This document shows positions 1 to 8,960 of a stretch of DNA of 64,000 nucleotides, in pieces. Origin of the DNA: Metasolibacillus fluoroglycofenilyticus. Its GTDB lineage: Bacteria > Bacillota > Bacilli > Bacillales_A > Planococcaceae. Both the position numbers and the translations under genes were made by a program. Location of the stretch: positions 62,001 through 126,000 of the forward strand of contig NZ_PYWK01000003.1 in NCBI RefSeq assembly GCF_003049645.1, written 5' to 3'. The notes under the pieces were generated by a model, which made no database searches, was not told the DNA's origin, and saw only the letters and a list, made by a program, of their open reading frames with translations. The stretch's first letter is position 1; the number at the start of each line of letters is the position of its first letter.

Positions 1-758
1 TCAACTCTGTTGTAGTTATCCCTAAAGGAAAAGTAGCTCTTGGTAAACTAGCACAAGCAACAATGTACGGCGCAAAAATTATTGAAATTGACGGCAACTT
101 TGACGATGCTTTAAATATCGTACGTCGCATTAGCGAAACGACACCTGTTGCCCTCGTTAATTCAGTCAATCCATACCGTATTGAAGGGCAAAAAACGGCT
201 TCTTTTGAAATTGTTGATGCACTTGGAAAAGCACCAGATTTCTTATGTATTCCTGTCGGCAATGCAGGAAATATTTCCGCCTATTGGAAGGGCTTTAAAG
301 ATTATAATGAAGCAAAAAACTCAGGTCTACCAAAGGTGCTTGGCTTTGAAGCTGAAGGTTCTGCAGCAATTACGAAAGGTGAGCCAATTGCTACTCCCGA
401 AACAGTTGCAACAGCTATACGTATTGGCAATCCTGCTAGCTGGAAATTAGCAGAGGCAGCACGAGACGAGTCAGGTGGTATTATTGATTCTGTAACAGAT
501 GAAGAAATTTTAGCTGCTTATAAATTAATCGCTGGTAAGGAAGGTATTTTCGTTGAACCTGGTTCAGCCGCTTCCCTTGCAGGCGTGATAAAATCGGTGA
601 AGGCAGGTCTTATTCCACAAGGTAGTCAAGTCGTCACTATTTTTACTGGTAACGGCTTGAAAGACCCAGATACTGCAATGAGCGTCTCAACAGTAGACTT
701 AGTATCGTTGAAAAACGATGAAGAAGAAATTCGCGCATATATTGAGGGAACACTATGA
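1..758 (+). CDS. thrC: Threonine synthase, C-terminal part
   Basis: The gene is open at the left edge; its frame enters at base 3, so about 251 C-terminal residues of a usual ~350 are present. Threonine synthase is a cytosolic PLP enzyme that turns O-phosphohomoserine into threonine. The glycine-rich loop PVGNAGN (near base 255), which in fold-type II PLP enzymes holds the cofactor phosphate, and the C-terminal [10 protein letters not shown] stretch (near base 555) support the call. The stop codon overlaps the start of the homoserine kinase gene by 4 bp (ATGA), the order seen in the hom-thrC-thrB operons of Bacilli. Any promoter or leader lies outside the window. Confidence 0.95.
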   Translation, partial: NSVVVIPKGKVALGKLAQATMYGAKIIEIDGNFDDALNIVRRISETTPVALVNSVNPYRIEGQKTASFEIVDALGKAPDFLCIPVGNAGNISAYWKGFKDYNEAKNSGLPKVLGFEAEGSAAITKGEPIATPETVATAIRIGNPASWKLAEAARDESGGIIDSVTDEEILAAYKLIAGKEGIFVEPGSAASLAGVIKSVKAGLIPQGSQVVTIFTGNGLKDPDTAMSVSTVDLVSLKNDEEEIRAYIEGTL

Positions 759-1648
759 GTTGGCAAATTAAAGTTCCTGGCAGTACAGCAAATCTAGGAC
801 CCGGCTTTGATTCTATCGGGCTCGGTTTGTCACTTTATTTAACATTGCAAGCAATCCCGCAGAAAGAGTGGGAATTTGTCCATCAAGGTGAACATGTACC
901 AGCAGATACAACAGTAGAAAATCATTTAATCTATCAAATTGCCAAGCAAGTGGCTGAGCACTACGATAAGGAATTACCGGGCTGTCATGTCGTAATGACA
1001 AGCGAGTTACCTTTGGCTCGTGGCGTTGGTAGTAGCGCAGCAGCTATCGTTGCAGGAATCGAGCTAGCTAATTTGCTATGTAATTTAAAGCTTACAATAC
1101 AAGATAAACTCAATATTTCATCACAAATTGAAGGGCATCCTGACAATGCCACAGCCTCTGTTTTAGGTGGCTTAACGATTTCCTCTATGACAGAGGATAA
1201 TATAGTTGATACGATTCATGTACAAAATATGGATGTGGCTTTCGTGCTATTTATTCCAAATGTAGAATTAAAAACAGCAAAGGCACGGAGCGTCCTTCCT
1301 ACTCAGCTAGAGCGTTCTTATGCAGTAAAGGCAAGTGCTGCTGCAAATATGCTTGCCGCCTCGCTTATTGCTAAAGATTACGAGCGAATCGGTCGCTATA
1401 TGGAATCCGATTTATTCCACGAACCTTTCCGCGCACAGCTAATTCCTAGCTACATGGAGATTCGCCAAGCAGCTAAACAAGCTGGCGCATACGGCACAGC
1501 ATTAAGTGGCGCTGGCCCAACGCTTATTTCAATTATACCGCCAACACTTGCTGACGAATTTGTTGTCAGCATGCAAAAGCAATTCCCTGAGCATCGTATC
1601 GTTTTAACGACAGCAGCTAAAAAGGGAAGTACGATTACACCATTATAA
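755..1648 (+). CDS. thrB: Homoserine kinase
   Basis: This 297-residue GHMP-family kinase phosphorylates homoserine with ATP, the step before threonine synthase. The N-terminal [12 protein letters not shown] motif (residues 8-19) and the GHMP ATP-binding loop [11 protein letters not shown] (residues 86-96) are intact, as is the C-terminal [13 protein letters not shown] motif. The length is normal for the family. The start ATG overlaps the thrC stop, so translation is probably coupled; GAGGGAA just upstream serves as ribosome site. A terminator-like hairpin follows at 1656, which makes thrB the last gene of the operon. Confidence 0.96.
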   Translation: MSWQIKVPGSTANLGPGFDSIGLGLSLYLTLQAIPQKEWEFVHQGEHVPADTTVENHLIYQIAKQVAEHYDKELPGCHVVMTSELPLARGVGSSAAAIVAGIELANLLCNLKLTIQDKLNISSQIEGHPDNATASVLGGLTISSMTEDNIVDTIHVQNMDVAFVLFIPNVELKTAKARSVLPTQLERSYAVKASAAANMLAASLIAKDYERIGRYMESDLFHEPFRAQLIPSYMEIRQAAKQAGAYGTALSGAGPTLISIIPPTLADEFVVSMQKQFPEHRIVLTTAAKKGSTITPL

Positions 1649-1655
1649 TTTGCAA

Positions 1656-1708
1656 GGGGGCGTCCCAAATGTAGGCAATACACCGCCTTCGGGACATCCC
1701 CATTTTTT
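1656..1708 (+). terminator. Terminator of the thr operon
   Basis: The arms GGGGGCGTCCC and GGGACATCCCC pair with one mismatch and one G-U across a 24-base loop, and the hairpin is followed by ATTTTTTT. It begins 8 bases after the thrB stop. Confidence 0.8.
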
Positions 1709-1736
1709 TGTAGTTTCATAACTTCCAAGCTATAGA

Positions 1737-1952
1737 GGCTGTCCAAAAAGCCTTGCATAGCCGGCATTTTGGACAGTAGCAATGATGTTTCACAAAATGT
1801 TGATTCCTATAAACAGAAAACGCCTCTTTTAAAAATGGGAGGAACATTAACTTTAGCAGCGTTATCCTTCAGTAAAAGGGAAGCGATGAAAACCTTTATT
1901 TCAATGCGGTGGCAAAACAAAATGGACTTTTCGGACAACTCCATTTATTCTA
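1737..1952 (+). repeat. Family C repeat, copy 1 (empty site for family B)
   Basis: This 216-bp block recurs at 56228-56681 with few substitutions. It starts with GCTGTCCAAAAAGCC and ends with GACTTTTCGGACAAC, whose reverse complement GTTGTCCGAAAAGTC matches the start, giving imperfect terminal inverted repeats of about 15 bp. The first 40 bases form a terminator-like hairpin. At 1808-1811 it has a single ATAA where the second copy carries a 248-bp insertion. A 75-codon open frame inside it has no ribosome site and is not credible. The remaining bases of the 1649-2079 gap contain only the thr terminator and the ribosome site of the next gene. Confidence 0.8.
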
Positions 1953-2079
1953 CGTTTTCTGCGTTCTATTCCATGTTCCTGTCAAAGCTCCATTAAACCT
2001 TACTCTACTAAATCTATGCATACTTTTTTGATAAATTGGGTATAGTACTATCACTTGATTGGAGAAAGGGGAAATGTTA

Positions 2080-2724
2080 ATGAAAATCGCAGTTATTGGA
2101 GCTGCCGGTCAAGCTGGCAGTAATATATTAAGAGAGTCAATTATGAGAGAGCACGATGCAACAGCAATAGTACGCAACCAAGCCACTTTAAAGGAAGATG
2201 TACAAACGCTCGAAAAAGATTTGTTCGAGCTAACAACGGCTGATATCGAAGCATTCGACTGCATCGTTAATGCCTTTGCCCCCAAAAGTGGCGAAGAGCA
2301 TTTGTATGTAGAAGCAGGTAAGCATTTAATATCTATTTTGCAGCCATCGCAAACACGATTATTAGATATCGGTAGCTCTGGCTGTCTATTTACCAATAAA
2401 GAGAAAATATTACGGCTGCTCGACAGTGAGGAATACCCGGCACAACTAACAGCTGCCGCTAAATATCAACTGCAAAATTTACAGCAGTTGCAACAATCCT
2501 CTATATCATGGAGCTTTATTTGCCCTGCCCTCATGTTTGATGCGGAAGGTCCACGTACAGGTCACTATATTACAGGTCATGACTATTTACTAATGAACTC
2601 CCAGCATAACAGCTATATTAGCCAAGCTGATTTTGCAGTAGCTGTAGTCGACGAAATCGAAAATGCTAAGCATATTAATGAAGCCTTCACAGCAGCCTCT
2701 GAAAACACAACCTCAGCTAGTTAA
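2080..2724 (+). CDS. NAD(P)-binding oxidoreductase (NmrA/atypical SDR type)
   Basis: The protein of 214 residues starts with a Rossmann beta-alpha-beta unit carrying GAAGQAG (the GxxGxxG dinucleotide loop, about residues 7-13), followed by a domain typical of NmrA-like or NADH-flavin-reductase-like single-domain proteins. No YxxxK catalytic pair of classical SDRs is evident, so it may bind NAD(P)H as a sensor or reduce small quinone or flavin substrates; the substrate cannot be told. The start is set at ATG 2080 because GGAGAAAGGGG lies 8 bases upstream; a TTG at 2059 and an ATG at 2074 are in frame but overlap or crowd that site. It is a single-gene unit with its own terminator at 2752. Confidence 0.82.
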   Translation: MKIAVIGAAGQAGSNILRESIMREHDATAIVRNQATLKEDVQTLEKDLFELTTADIEAFDCIVNAFAPKSGEEHLYVEAGKHLISILQPSQTRLLDIGSSGCLFTNKEKILRLLDSEEYPAQLTAAAKYQLQNLQQLQQSSISWSFICPALMFDAEGPRTGHYITGHDYLLMNSQHNSYISQADFAVAVVDEIENAKHINEAFTAASENTTSAS

Positions 2725-2751
2725 TATAAATACTCTTAAATAAGGCTAGCG

Positions 2752-2797
2752 ACCTAAGCTATGTTGAAACATCAAAACATAACTTAGGCTTTTTTTT
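2752..2797 (+). terminator. Terminator after the NAD(P)-binding gene
   Basis: CCTAAGCTATGTT and AACATAACTTAGG form an almost perfect stem around a 10-base loop, followed by CTTTTTTTT. Confidence 0.88.
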
Positions 2798-2816
2798 GCT
2801 AAATTGTATTCAATTT

Positions 2817-2842
2817 TCAGAATTGTTTGCGTGCCTGACACC
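2817..2842 (+). repeat. Family E short repeat, copy 1
   Basis: The stretch TCAGAATTGTTTGCGTGCC, continued by TGACACC, recurs with two changes at 37644-37669, where the core GTGCCAGGCAC is a perfect palindrome. Here the palindrome is broken to GTGCCTGACAC. It lies upstream of katE. The role is unknown. Confidence 0.6.
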
Positions 2843-2902
2843 CTACTTCATATTTTCTTTCACCCCCTCATACGCTGTACAAAGCTTTAAAAGGAGGATT
2901 TT

Positions 2903-4960
2903 ATGAAAGACAATACTAACGACAACAACGAAAACAAAAAGCTAGAGCAGCTCGATGCCTACAAAGTAAATAATGATGGCACAAGGATGACGACGAATCA
3001 GCGGGTGCGAGTGTCCAATGATGAAGAATCTTTGAAGGCGGGGTTACGCGGTCCTACGTTGATGGAGGACTTTCATTTTCGTGAAAAGATTACGCATTTT
3101 GACCATGAGCGCATTCCAGAAAGAGTCGTTCATGCGAGAGGTTATGCAGCTCATGGGGAATTTGAACTGTATGAATCCATGTCTGAATTTACAAGAGCAC
3201 ATTTCTTGCAAAAGGCTGGCACAAAAACGCCTGTTTTTGTGCGCTTTTCGAATGTCGTTGGTAGCTCAGGCTCTAACGATACAGCGCGTGATGTGCGCGG
3301 TTTTGCGGTGAAGTTTTATACAGAGGAAGGCAATTTTGATTTGGTCGGCAACAATATCCCGGTGTTCTTTATCCAAGACGCTATAAAATTCCCTGATATT
3401 ATTCATGCATTAAAACCAGAGCCACATAATGAAATGCCACAAGCCTCTTCTGCGCATGATACATTTTGGGACTTTGTCACGAGTAATCAAGAAGCTGCTC
3501 ATATGGTGATGTGGATAATGTCTGATAGAGCAATACCTAAAAACTACCGTATGATGGAAGGTTTTGGAGTTAATACATTCCGCTTTGTCAATGCGGCTGG
3601 TCATAGCAAATTTATTAAATTCCACTGGAAACCCGTTCTCGGTGTGCATTCACTAATTTGGGACGAGGCGCAAAAAATTGGTGGTGCAGACCCTGATTTT
3701 CAGCGTCGCGATTTATGGGAAGCTATTGAAGCAGGCTTTTACCCTGAATATGAATTAGGTGTGCAAATGCTCGATCCAGCAGATGAATTTAAGTATGATT
3801 TTGATATACTTGATGCGACAAAGCTTTGGCCAGAAGAGCTTATTCCAGTTAAAAGGATTGGTAAACTTACATTAAATCGCAATGTGGATAATGTCTTTGC
3901 TGAAACAGAGCAAGTAGCCTTTCATCCAGGCAATGTCGTACCTGGTATCGATTTCTCAAATGACCCGCTACTACAAGGTCGTCTGTTTTCTTATTTAGAT
4001 ACACAATTATTACGTCTAGGCGGCCCTAACTTTACTGAAATACCGATTAATCGTCCTCTTTGTCCTTTCCATAACAACCAGCGTAATGGCTTTAGCCGAC
4101 AAATGATTAATGTTGGTCAAGTGAGTTACCATAAAAACTCATTAGCTGATAATACACCTGCAACAAGCACTGCTGCTGAAGGAGGATATGTTCATTTTCC
4201 AGAAAAAGTAGAGGGACGTGTCATTCAAGGACGTAGTAAGTCCTTTGATGATTTCTTTTCGCAAGCACGACTTTTCTGGAACAGTATGTCACCACCGGAA
4301 AAAAAGCATATTGTAGATGCTTTTTCCTTCGAGGTAGGCAAGGTAAATGTCCGCAGTATTAGACAGAATGTAGTCAATATGCTTGCTAACATTGACTATA
4401 CACTGGCAACCACGCTTGCTGAACGGCTAGCGGTAAATAAACCAACACAGCAGCAAATTGATGTAACTGCATCTTCACCTGCCCTTAGTCAACAAAATAC
4501 GATATTCGTTCCCCAAACATTGCGCGTAGCTATTATTATCGGCAATCAATTTAATGCGCAGGAGCTAGAGCAAGTGGTGAAGGAATTTAAGCGTTATGGC
4601 GTACGCTATCAAATTATTGCAGAAACTTTTGAACCAGTGAGGGCAGCAAATGGGCAAACTTTCGAAGTGGATGCGACCTTTTTAACAACATCGCCTGTCC
4701 TTTACGACGCACTATATGTTGTTGGTGGAACAGCAGCTAATCAAGCGAAATTTAATAGCGATATGACAGCTTTTATTCGCCAAGTTTATCAAAACTATAA
4801 ACCTATTGGCATCGCCACAACAGGCGTCCCATATTTTAATGCTACGCGTGCCAAAGCAAGTGAGGGTATTCTTTTTGCCACAGCGAATCCAAACTTCTCA
4901 CAGCAATTTATCCAAAATATCGCCAAGCAACGTTTTTGGGAACGAGATATTTATATTTGA
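2903..4960 (+). CDS. katE: Large-subunit (clade 2) catalase
   Basis: This 685-residue heme catalase dismutates hydrogen peroxide in the cytosol. The catalytic histidine sits in RVVHARG (H77), the distal asparagine in VGNNIPVFF (N150), and the heme-ligand tyrosine in RLFSYLDTQLLRLGG (about residue 365). After the catalase core the protein continues from about residue 530 with a DJ-1/PfpI-like amidotransferase-fold domain, the mark of HPII/KatE-type enzymes, and the total length matches them. An AAAAGGAGG ribosome site lies 6 bases before ATG. The gene is monocistronic and shares a bidirectional terminator with the convergent ZIP transporter. A sigma-B-type promoter was looked for and not recognised. 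Confidence 0.95.
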   Translation: MKDNTNDNNENKKLEQLDAYKVNNDGTRMTTNQRVRVSNDEESLKAGLRGPTLMEDFHFREKITHFDHERIPERVVHARGYAAHGEFELYESMSEFTRAHFLQKAGTKTPVFVRFSNVVGSSGSNDTARDVRGFAVKFYTEEGNFDLVGNNIPVFFIQDAIKFPDIIHALKPEPHNEMPQASSAHDTFWDFVTSNQEAAHMVMWIMSDRAIPKNYRMMEGFGVNTFRFVNAAGHSKFIKFHWKPVLGVHSLIWDEAQKIGGADPDFQRRDLWEAIEAGFYPEYELGVQMLDPADEFKYDFDILDATKLWPEELIPVKRIGKLTLNRNVDNVFAETEQVAFHPGNVVPGIDFSNDPLLQGRLFSYLDTQLLRLGGPNFTEIPINRPLCPFHNNQRNGFSRQMINVGQVSYHKNSLADNTPATSTAAEGGYVHFPEKVEGRVIQGRSKSFDDFFSQARLFWNSMSPPEKKHIVDAFSFEVGKVNVRSIRQNVVNMLANIDYTLATTLAERLAVNKPTQQQIDVTASSPALSQQNTIFVPQTLRVAIIIGNQFNAQELEQVVKEFKRYGVRYQIIAETFEPVRAANGQTFEVDATFLTTSPVLYDALYVVGGTAANQAKFNSDMTAFIRQVYQNYKPIGIATTGVPYFNATRAKASEGILFATANPNFSQQFIQNIAKQRFWERDIYI

Positions 4961-4965
4961 GGCAT

Positions 4966-5014
4966 AAAAAGCGCAGGAAATCAATGTTTTACAATAGATT
5001 TCCTGCGCTTTTTT
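4966..5014. terminator. Bidirectional terminator between katE and the ZIP gene
   Basis: A perfect stem AGCGCAGGAAATC / GATTTCCTGCGCT with A-rich and T-rich flanks on both sides serves the two convergent genes. Confidence 0.92.
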
Positions 5015-5016
5015 AT

Positions 5017-5832
5017 CTACGTTAACAACACTAAGCTAATTGCCATTACAGCCATGCCCGCAACTAAGCCATAAATAGAAATATGCGTTTCATCATATTT
5101 TTTAGCTGCTGGTAATAGCTCATCTAATGAGATAAATACCATAATCCCTGCCACGCCAGCAAATACAACACCAAACATAACATCATTTAAAAATGGCATT
5201 AAAATTAAATAAGCAACAAGTGCCCCAATAGGCTCTGCTAAGCCAGATAGTAAAGACAAGCGGAAGGCTTTCATTCGAATACCTGTAGCAAAGAATATCG
5301 GCACTGCAACGGCGATACCTTCTGGAATATTATGAATTGCAACAGCAATCGCAATTGCAATTCCTAAATTCGGGTCCTGTAATGCTGACATAAATGTGGC
5401 AATACCTTCTGGAAAGTTATGAATAGCAATGGCAAGTGCGGTAAAAGTCCCCATTTTCATTAGTTTATCTGCATCTGCAAGCGGCTTGCTTTCAATAGCA
5501 TTTACATCTTCAACCGTACGCACTTCATGCGGATTATTTTTCTTTGGAATAAATTTATCAATAAGGGCGATAAAAATCATTCCCCCGAAAAAGCCGACCA
5601 GTGTCATCCAATAACCATTTGTTGCACCGAGTGCTGTCGTCAAAGCATCTTTCGCCTTTACAAAAATTTCAACAAGCGATACATAAATCATCACCCCTGC
5701 AGAAAATCCAAGGGCGGCAGATAAAAATTTCGTATTTGTTCTTGATGTAAAAAACGCTATTAAACTACCTACTCCTGTTGCTAGCCCTGCAAACAATGTT
5801 AAGCCAAGTGCCAATAATACATTTCCGTCCAT
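5017..5832 (-). CDS. zupT: ZIP family divalent metal transporter (ZupT-like)
   Basis: The 271-residue protein is a membrane permease with about eight hydrophobic segments. It carries the two ZIP-family metal-binding helices HNFPEGIATFMS and HNIPEGIAVAVP (middle third of the protein), which bind zinc or other divalent cations as they enter the cell. A hydrophilic loop of about 30 residues before the first of these is the usual variable loop. GTGAGGAAAT precedes ATG. It is a single gene; no Zur box could be recognised upstream, so metal control is not shown. Zinc is the likeliest substrate, but ZupT proteins also carry iron and manganese. Confidence 0.9.
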   Translation of the reverse strand: MDGNVLLALGLTLFAGLATGVGSLIAFFTSRTNTKFLSAALGFSAGVMIYVSLVEIFVKAKDALTTALGATNGYWMTLVGFFGGMIFIALIDKFIPKKNNPHEVRTVEDVNAIESKPLADADKLMKMGTFTALAIAIHNFPEGIATFMSALQDPNLGIAIAIAVAIHNIPEGIAVAVPIFFATGIRMKAFRLSLLSGLAEPIGALVAYLILMPFLNDVMFGVVFAGVAGIMVFISLDELLPAAKKYDETHISIYGLVAGMAVMAISLVLLT

Positions 5833-6001
5833 AAATATTTCCTCACTTTACTAAGTTAATCGTATTATACGCAAGCAGTTTCCTTTACGCAACTTTATTT
5901 TACTAGGAAATATTTTATGGGCTTATTCAACTTTCCATCAAATACAAAATAAAGTAACTTTATTTTTATAATTACGACTAATATATAAAGGAGAGATATA
6001 T

Positions 6002-6463
6002 ATGAATATTTTAATTCGGATTGGAATGTTTTTTTCGCTGTTACTTGTACTAATAGGATGCGATAGTGTAAATTTGTCCAAAGCTACAAATTATGAGGAA
6101 GCTCCACCCGCTTTAAAACTAACAATCGAAGAAATTGAAATTACAACTCATAGAGGAACTTATGCTTGGAGCTATTTTGATAAAAGCACAGGACAACAAG
6201 TAACTGTTCAAGCAGACCACGCACCTCCTACCGAAATGGTAAATATTGAACAAGGGACTAAAGTTAATCTATCGCAGCCTATAAAGCTAGATTTCGAAAT
6301 AGAACCAACACAGTATGAAATAAGACTATGGAACAGTAGCAATATAATTAAAACATACAATTCATTTGGAGAAATAAAAGAAAAAGGAAAATATATAATT
6401 GAAATAGCAGGAACTTGGGGAGATAACATAGCTACCTATGTAGTAGCATTGGAAATTGAATAA
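6002..6463 (+). CDS. Uncharacterised lipoprotein
   Basis: A 153-residue protein with a signal peptide ending in the lipobox LIGC (Cys20), so it is predicted to be lipid-anchored on the outer face of the membrane. The mature part is hydrophilic, beta-rich in appearance, with a central TRP-containing segment (HRGTYAWSYFDKST) and no motif that I recognise. AAAGGAGAGATATAT precedes ATG, which supports real translation. Its coding sequence is more AT-rich than its neighbours, which could reflect later acquisition. It is a single-gene unit bounded by a terminator at 6493. Confidence 0.8.
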   Translation: MNILIRIGMFFSLLLVLIGCDSVNLSKATNYEEAPPALKLTIEEIEITTHRGTYAWSYFDKSTGQQVTVQADHAPPTEMVNIEQGTKVNLSQPIKLDFEIEPTQYEIRLWNSSNIIKTYNSFGEIKEKGKYIIEIAGTWGDNIATYVVALEIE

Positions 6464-6492
6464 TAATTAAAATTCGAATGCTGCACCAACGA

Positions 6493-6531
6493 AAAAAGGA
6501 CTCAGTTCTTTTTGAAAGCTAAGTCCTTTTT
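6493..6531 (+). terminator. Terminator after the lipoprotein gene
   Basis: AAAAGGACTCAG pairs with CTAAGTCCTTTT around a 13-base loop, followed by TTTAT. Confidence 0.8.
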
Positions 6532-6603
6532 ATATGCGAATTTTCCTTTTGCATATTTATATCACTCTTTTGATGCTATTCCGCAATCACTACAACTTTG
6601 GTT

Positions 6604-7200
6604 CTAAAGTTTAGCGCGCTTCCTGCGCTCATACCACAGCATACAGACGATAAACCATGTATAGCCCATGCTCCAGCCTGCCAATACATCCGTAGCAAAA
6701 TGCCGACTCTCAGCAATGCGAGATAAACCGATTAAACATATTAAAATTAATGCGACTGCCCAAATTAGCAAGGCTTTCTTACTACGATTCAGCCCCTCTG
6801 ATAGCAAGTAAGCAATAGTTAATAAATATAAAGCGCCCGTCATTGAATGTCCTGATGGAAAGCTGAAGGACAAAAGCTGGTCTACCATATCTGGACGGGG
6901 ACGCTCAATCCATTTTTTTAATAACTGATTCAAAACATTGCCTACTGCAATTGTTAGCACAATAAAGGCAACCCCATCGTAATTGCCCTTCCTCCATTGC
7001 CAAATAACAAGAATTAACGCTACAATGACAACAAAAATTGGCTCACCAATGTAATGGAAAAAAATAAGTAGTTCATTGCCACGAAGTAGCTGCGCCCACT
7101 TATCATCGAAATTGATGAAAGACGGCGTTTCGTATGTGAATCGTAGCATAATAAATAAGCTTAAAGTAACGATTGCTAAGCCATAAATCCATTTTTTCAT
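6604..7200 (-). CDS. PAP2 superfamily membrane phosphatase
   Basis: A 198-residue protein with about five membrane segments. The three-part PAP2 phosphatase signature is complete: KWIERPRP (Kx6RP), SFPSGHS (PSGH) and SRIAESRHFATD (SRx5Hx3D). These enzymes remove phosphate from lipid phosphates such as phosphatidylglycerol phosphate, phosphatidic acid or undecaprenyl pyrophosphate on the outer face of the membrane. The substrate cannot be decided from sequence alone; short single-domain bacterial members often act on undecaprenyl pyrophosphate. AAGGGTGGAG precedes ATG. The gene lies 48 bp downstream of the HmoA-like gene on the same strand and could be cotranscribed with it. Confidence 0.9.
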   Translation of the reverse strand: MKKWIYGLAIVTLSLFIMLRFTYETPSFINFDDKWAQLLRGNELLIFFHYIGEPIFVVIVALILVIWQWRKGNYDGVAFIVLTIAVGNVLNQLLKKWIERPRPDMVDQLLSFSFPSGHSMTGALYLLTIAYLLSEGLNRSKKALLIWAVALILICLIGLSRIAESRHFATDVLAGWSMGYTWFIVCMLWYERRKRAKL

Positions 7201-7248
7201 CTGTACTCCACCCTTTTAAATTATCCTAATCCTCTCAAATCATCCAAT

Positions 7249-7554
7249 TTATCTGACTCGATAGTTAGTATAGATACATTCAATAATATAATCTACCTGC
7301 TCAAATGCAGCTTGCTCTAATTCTGACTTATCATCCACATTATACTTTCCCCATTGTTCCTCTGATGCCCAGTAAATAAGCACTATAACCTCTTCTCGAC
7401 TGATATCCAATTTTTTCACATACAATTCTCGACTTAGAAAGCCTTGTTGCCGCTCCATACAAGATGGCCTCTCATCTTGCTTACGTACAAAGCGTTCGAT
7501 TACTTTATATGAATTCCCCGCCGTTACAATAAAGCGCTTCATTTGAACGAACAT
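7249..7554 (-). CDS. HmoA-like antibiotic-biosynthesis-monooxygenase-fold protein
   Basis: A 101-residue protein whose MFVQMK start and QGFLSRELYVKK..EEVIVLIYWASEEQW core fit the ABM ferredoxin-like fold, most like Bacillus HmoA, a heme-degrading monooxygenase. The conserved Trp of the IsdG group is present (YWAS..QW), but the segment that would carry the heme-ligand His has no histidine, so heme breakdown is not assured. ATG 7554 is chosen because AAGGGG lies 8 bases before it and it gives the family's MFVQM start; in-frame ATGs at 7560 and 7584 lack proper spacing. It is divergent from a Fur-controlled iron importer, which would suit a role in iron release from heme. Confidence 0.65.
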   Translation of the reverse strand: MFVQMKRFIVTAGNSYKVIERFVRKQDERPSCMERQQGFLSRELYVKKLDISREEVIVLIYWASEEQWGKYNVDDKSELEQAAFEQVDYIIECIYTNYRVR

Positions 7555-7723
7555 GTGCATATCCCCTTCTTCAAACCATTTCATATCGTCATAGAAATAG
7601 CACTATCTATATTAACATATACGGATAAATCGCCTTCTGTCACTATTTTGAGCTAATCCATCACAGATAATCTTCAAGCTACTCCATCATTTTATTATGC
7701 TAAGAAAAATAAGATGTTTCAAC

Positions 7724-7786
7724 GCTTTTTATCCCACATTAACGGGCAGTAAGCATCCACTGATTGAGGTTTCACTTTATTGTCAT
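7724..7786 (-). repeat. Short derivative of the family B element
   Basis: Read on the minus strand this contains ATAA, then AGTGAAACCTCAATCAGTGG, a short middle and TAATGTGGGATAAAAAG. It matches the two ends of the 245-bp element at 56303-56550 joined together. It lies 13 bp upstream of the -35 box of the fec-type operon. The 7555-7880 gap otherwise holds only that promoter and its Fur box. Confidence 0.6.
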
Positions 7787-7798
7787 AAAAAAATCATA

Positions 7799-7827
7799 TT
7801 GTTTTTTTTAGCAATATCAATTAGAAT
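7799..7827 (+). promoter_or_regulatory. Sigma-A promoter of the first iron importer operon
   Basis: TTGTTT (7799-7804) and TAGAAT (7822-7827) are separated by 17 bp. The predicted transcription start is about 7834, immediately before the Fur box. Confidence 0.65.
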
Positions 7828-7836
7828 GAATTAGTC

Positions 7837-7855
7837 GATAATGATAATCATTATC
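7837..7855 (+). promoter_or_regulatory. Fur box
   Basis: GATAATGATAATCATTATC is identical to the 19-bp Fur consensus. It lies at the predicted transcription start, so bound Fe-Fur would block initiation of the importer operon. Confidence 0.95.
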
Positions 7856-7880
7856 AGTAAAAGTCGAGGTGAGATACTTT

Positions 7881-8960
7881 TTGAATACACGAGCTTTAAA
7901 GCGGACAAGTACTAGCAAACTCTATTATATATTTATTTTGCTATTAATTTGTGCCATTATACTGTCAGCTATTTTCTCCTTATCGATTGGGCAAGTGAGT
8001 ATACCATTTAAACAATCAATGGATATACTTTTACACACTTTAACAAACGGCAAACTAGGCTCCCTTGAGCTAACGCAAAATGAATCCTATTTGAATATTA
8101 TTTTGCAAGTGAGAATGCCGCGCATTATTTTTTCCTTACTTATTGGCGTTGGACTTGCCTTGTGTGGCGCTGTGATGCAGGCGGTTGTACAAAACCCCCT
8201 TGCCGACCCATACATACTCGGAATTTCCTCTGGCGCTTCATTAGGGGCTACCTTTGCTATCCTTGTAGGCTTTGGCAGTAATGCATTACTTGCTCAATTT
8301 GGTGTAGCATTTGGTGCGTTTACAGGGGCCATCATCACTTCAATGGCAGTTTTATTGTTATCAAGTATTGGTGGTAAAGCAACATCTGTAAAACTTGTCT
8401 TATCAGGGGTAGTCATAGGTGCTCTATGTAGCTCCTTTTCTAGCTTAATCATATTTTTTGCGAATAATGCAGAAGGAATTAAAACAATTACTTTCTGGTC
8501 TATGGGAAGCCTAGCCTCTGCTAGCTGGGAGAAAACACCGATTTTAGCGTTTATCGTTGTACTTGGAGCAGCCTTTTTCCTGTTCCAACATCGCATTTTA
8601 AACACGATGCTACTCGGTGATGAATCGGCGATTACACTAGGTATCAATTTAAGTGTTTTTCGCAAGCTTTATATGGTGCTTGCTGCACTCGTTACAGGGA
8701 CAATGGTCGCCTATGCGGGAATGATTGGCTTTGTTGGATTGATTATTCCGCATATTGCACGTGGCATTTTTGGCGCTGACCATAAACGACTTATGCTCGG
8801 CACATTATTATTAGGCGGGTTATTTATGATATGGGCTGATATATTATCAAGAACCCTTATTACAAATGTTGAGCTACCCATCGGTATTATTACGTCTGTT
8901 ATCGGTTCACCACTGTTCATTTATATGATTATCAAAAAAGGCTACAATTTTGGAGGGTAA
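7881..8960 (+). CDS. FecCD-type iron complex ABC permease
   Basis: A 359-residue permease of the FecCD/BtuC family with about ten membrane helices; it forms the membrane channel of a siderophore, heme or cobalamin importer. The family motifs MPRIIFSLLIGVGLALCGAV and GxxxQxxxxNPLADP (VMQAVVQNPLADPYILG, near residues 95-115) and the GLIIPHIAR coupling helix near the C-terminus are present. The start is placed at TTG 7881 since GAGGTGAG lies 8 bases upstream; a GTG at 7869 is inside that ribosome site. It is the first gene of a three-gene operon (permease, ATPase, binding protein) under a perfect Fur box. Only one permease gene is present, so a homodimer is expected. Confidence 0.93.
   Translation: MNTRALKRTSTSKLYYIFILLLICAIILSAIFSLSIGQVSIPFKQSMDILLHTLTNGKLGSLELTQNESYLNIILQVRMPRIIFSLLIGVGLALCGAVMQAVVQNPLADPYILGISSGASLGATFAILVGFGSNALLAQFGVAFGAFTGAIITSMAVLLLSSIGGKATSVKLVLSGVVIGALCSSFSSLIIFFANNAEGIKTITFWSMGSLASASWEKTPILAFIVVLGAAFFLFQHRILNTMLLGDESAITLGINLSVFRKLYMVLAALVTGTMVAYAGMIGFVGLIIPHIARGIFGADHKRLMLGTLLLGGLFMIWADILSRTLITNVELPIGIITSVIGSPLFIYMIIKKGYNFGG

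Noticed and set aside
1769-1996. A 75-codon open frame in family C copy 1
   Set aside because: The second copy is interrupted at the same place and no ribosome site precedes it.
2797-2902. Sigma-B promoter for katE
   Set aside because: A GTTTGC word is present but no properly spaced GGGxAx element; not supported.
7249-7554. Joint Fur control of the HmoA-like gene
   Set aside because: The Fur box at 7837 is about 280 bp from its start codon and placed for the opposite strand; no second box near 7560-7650.
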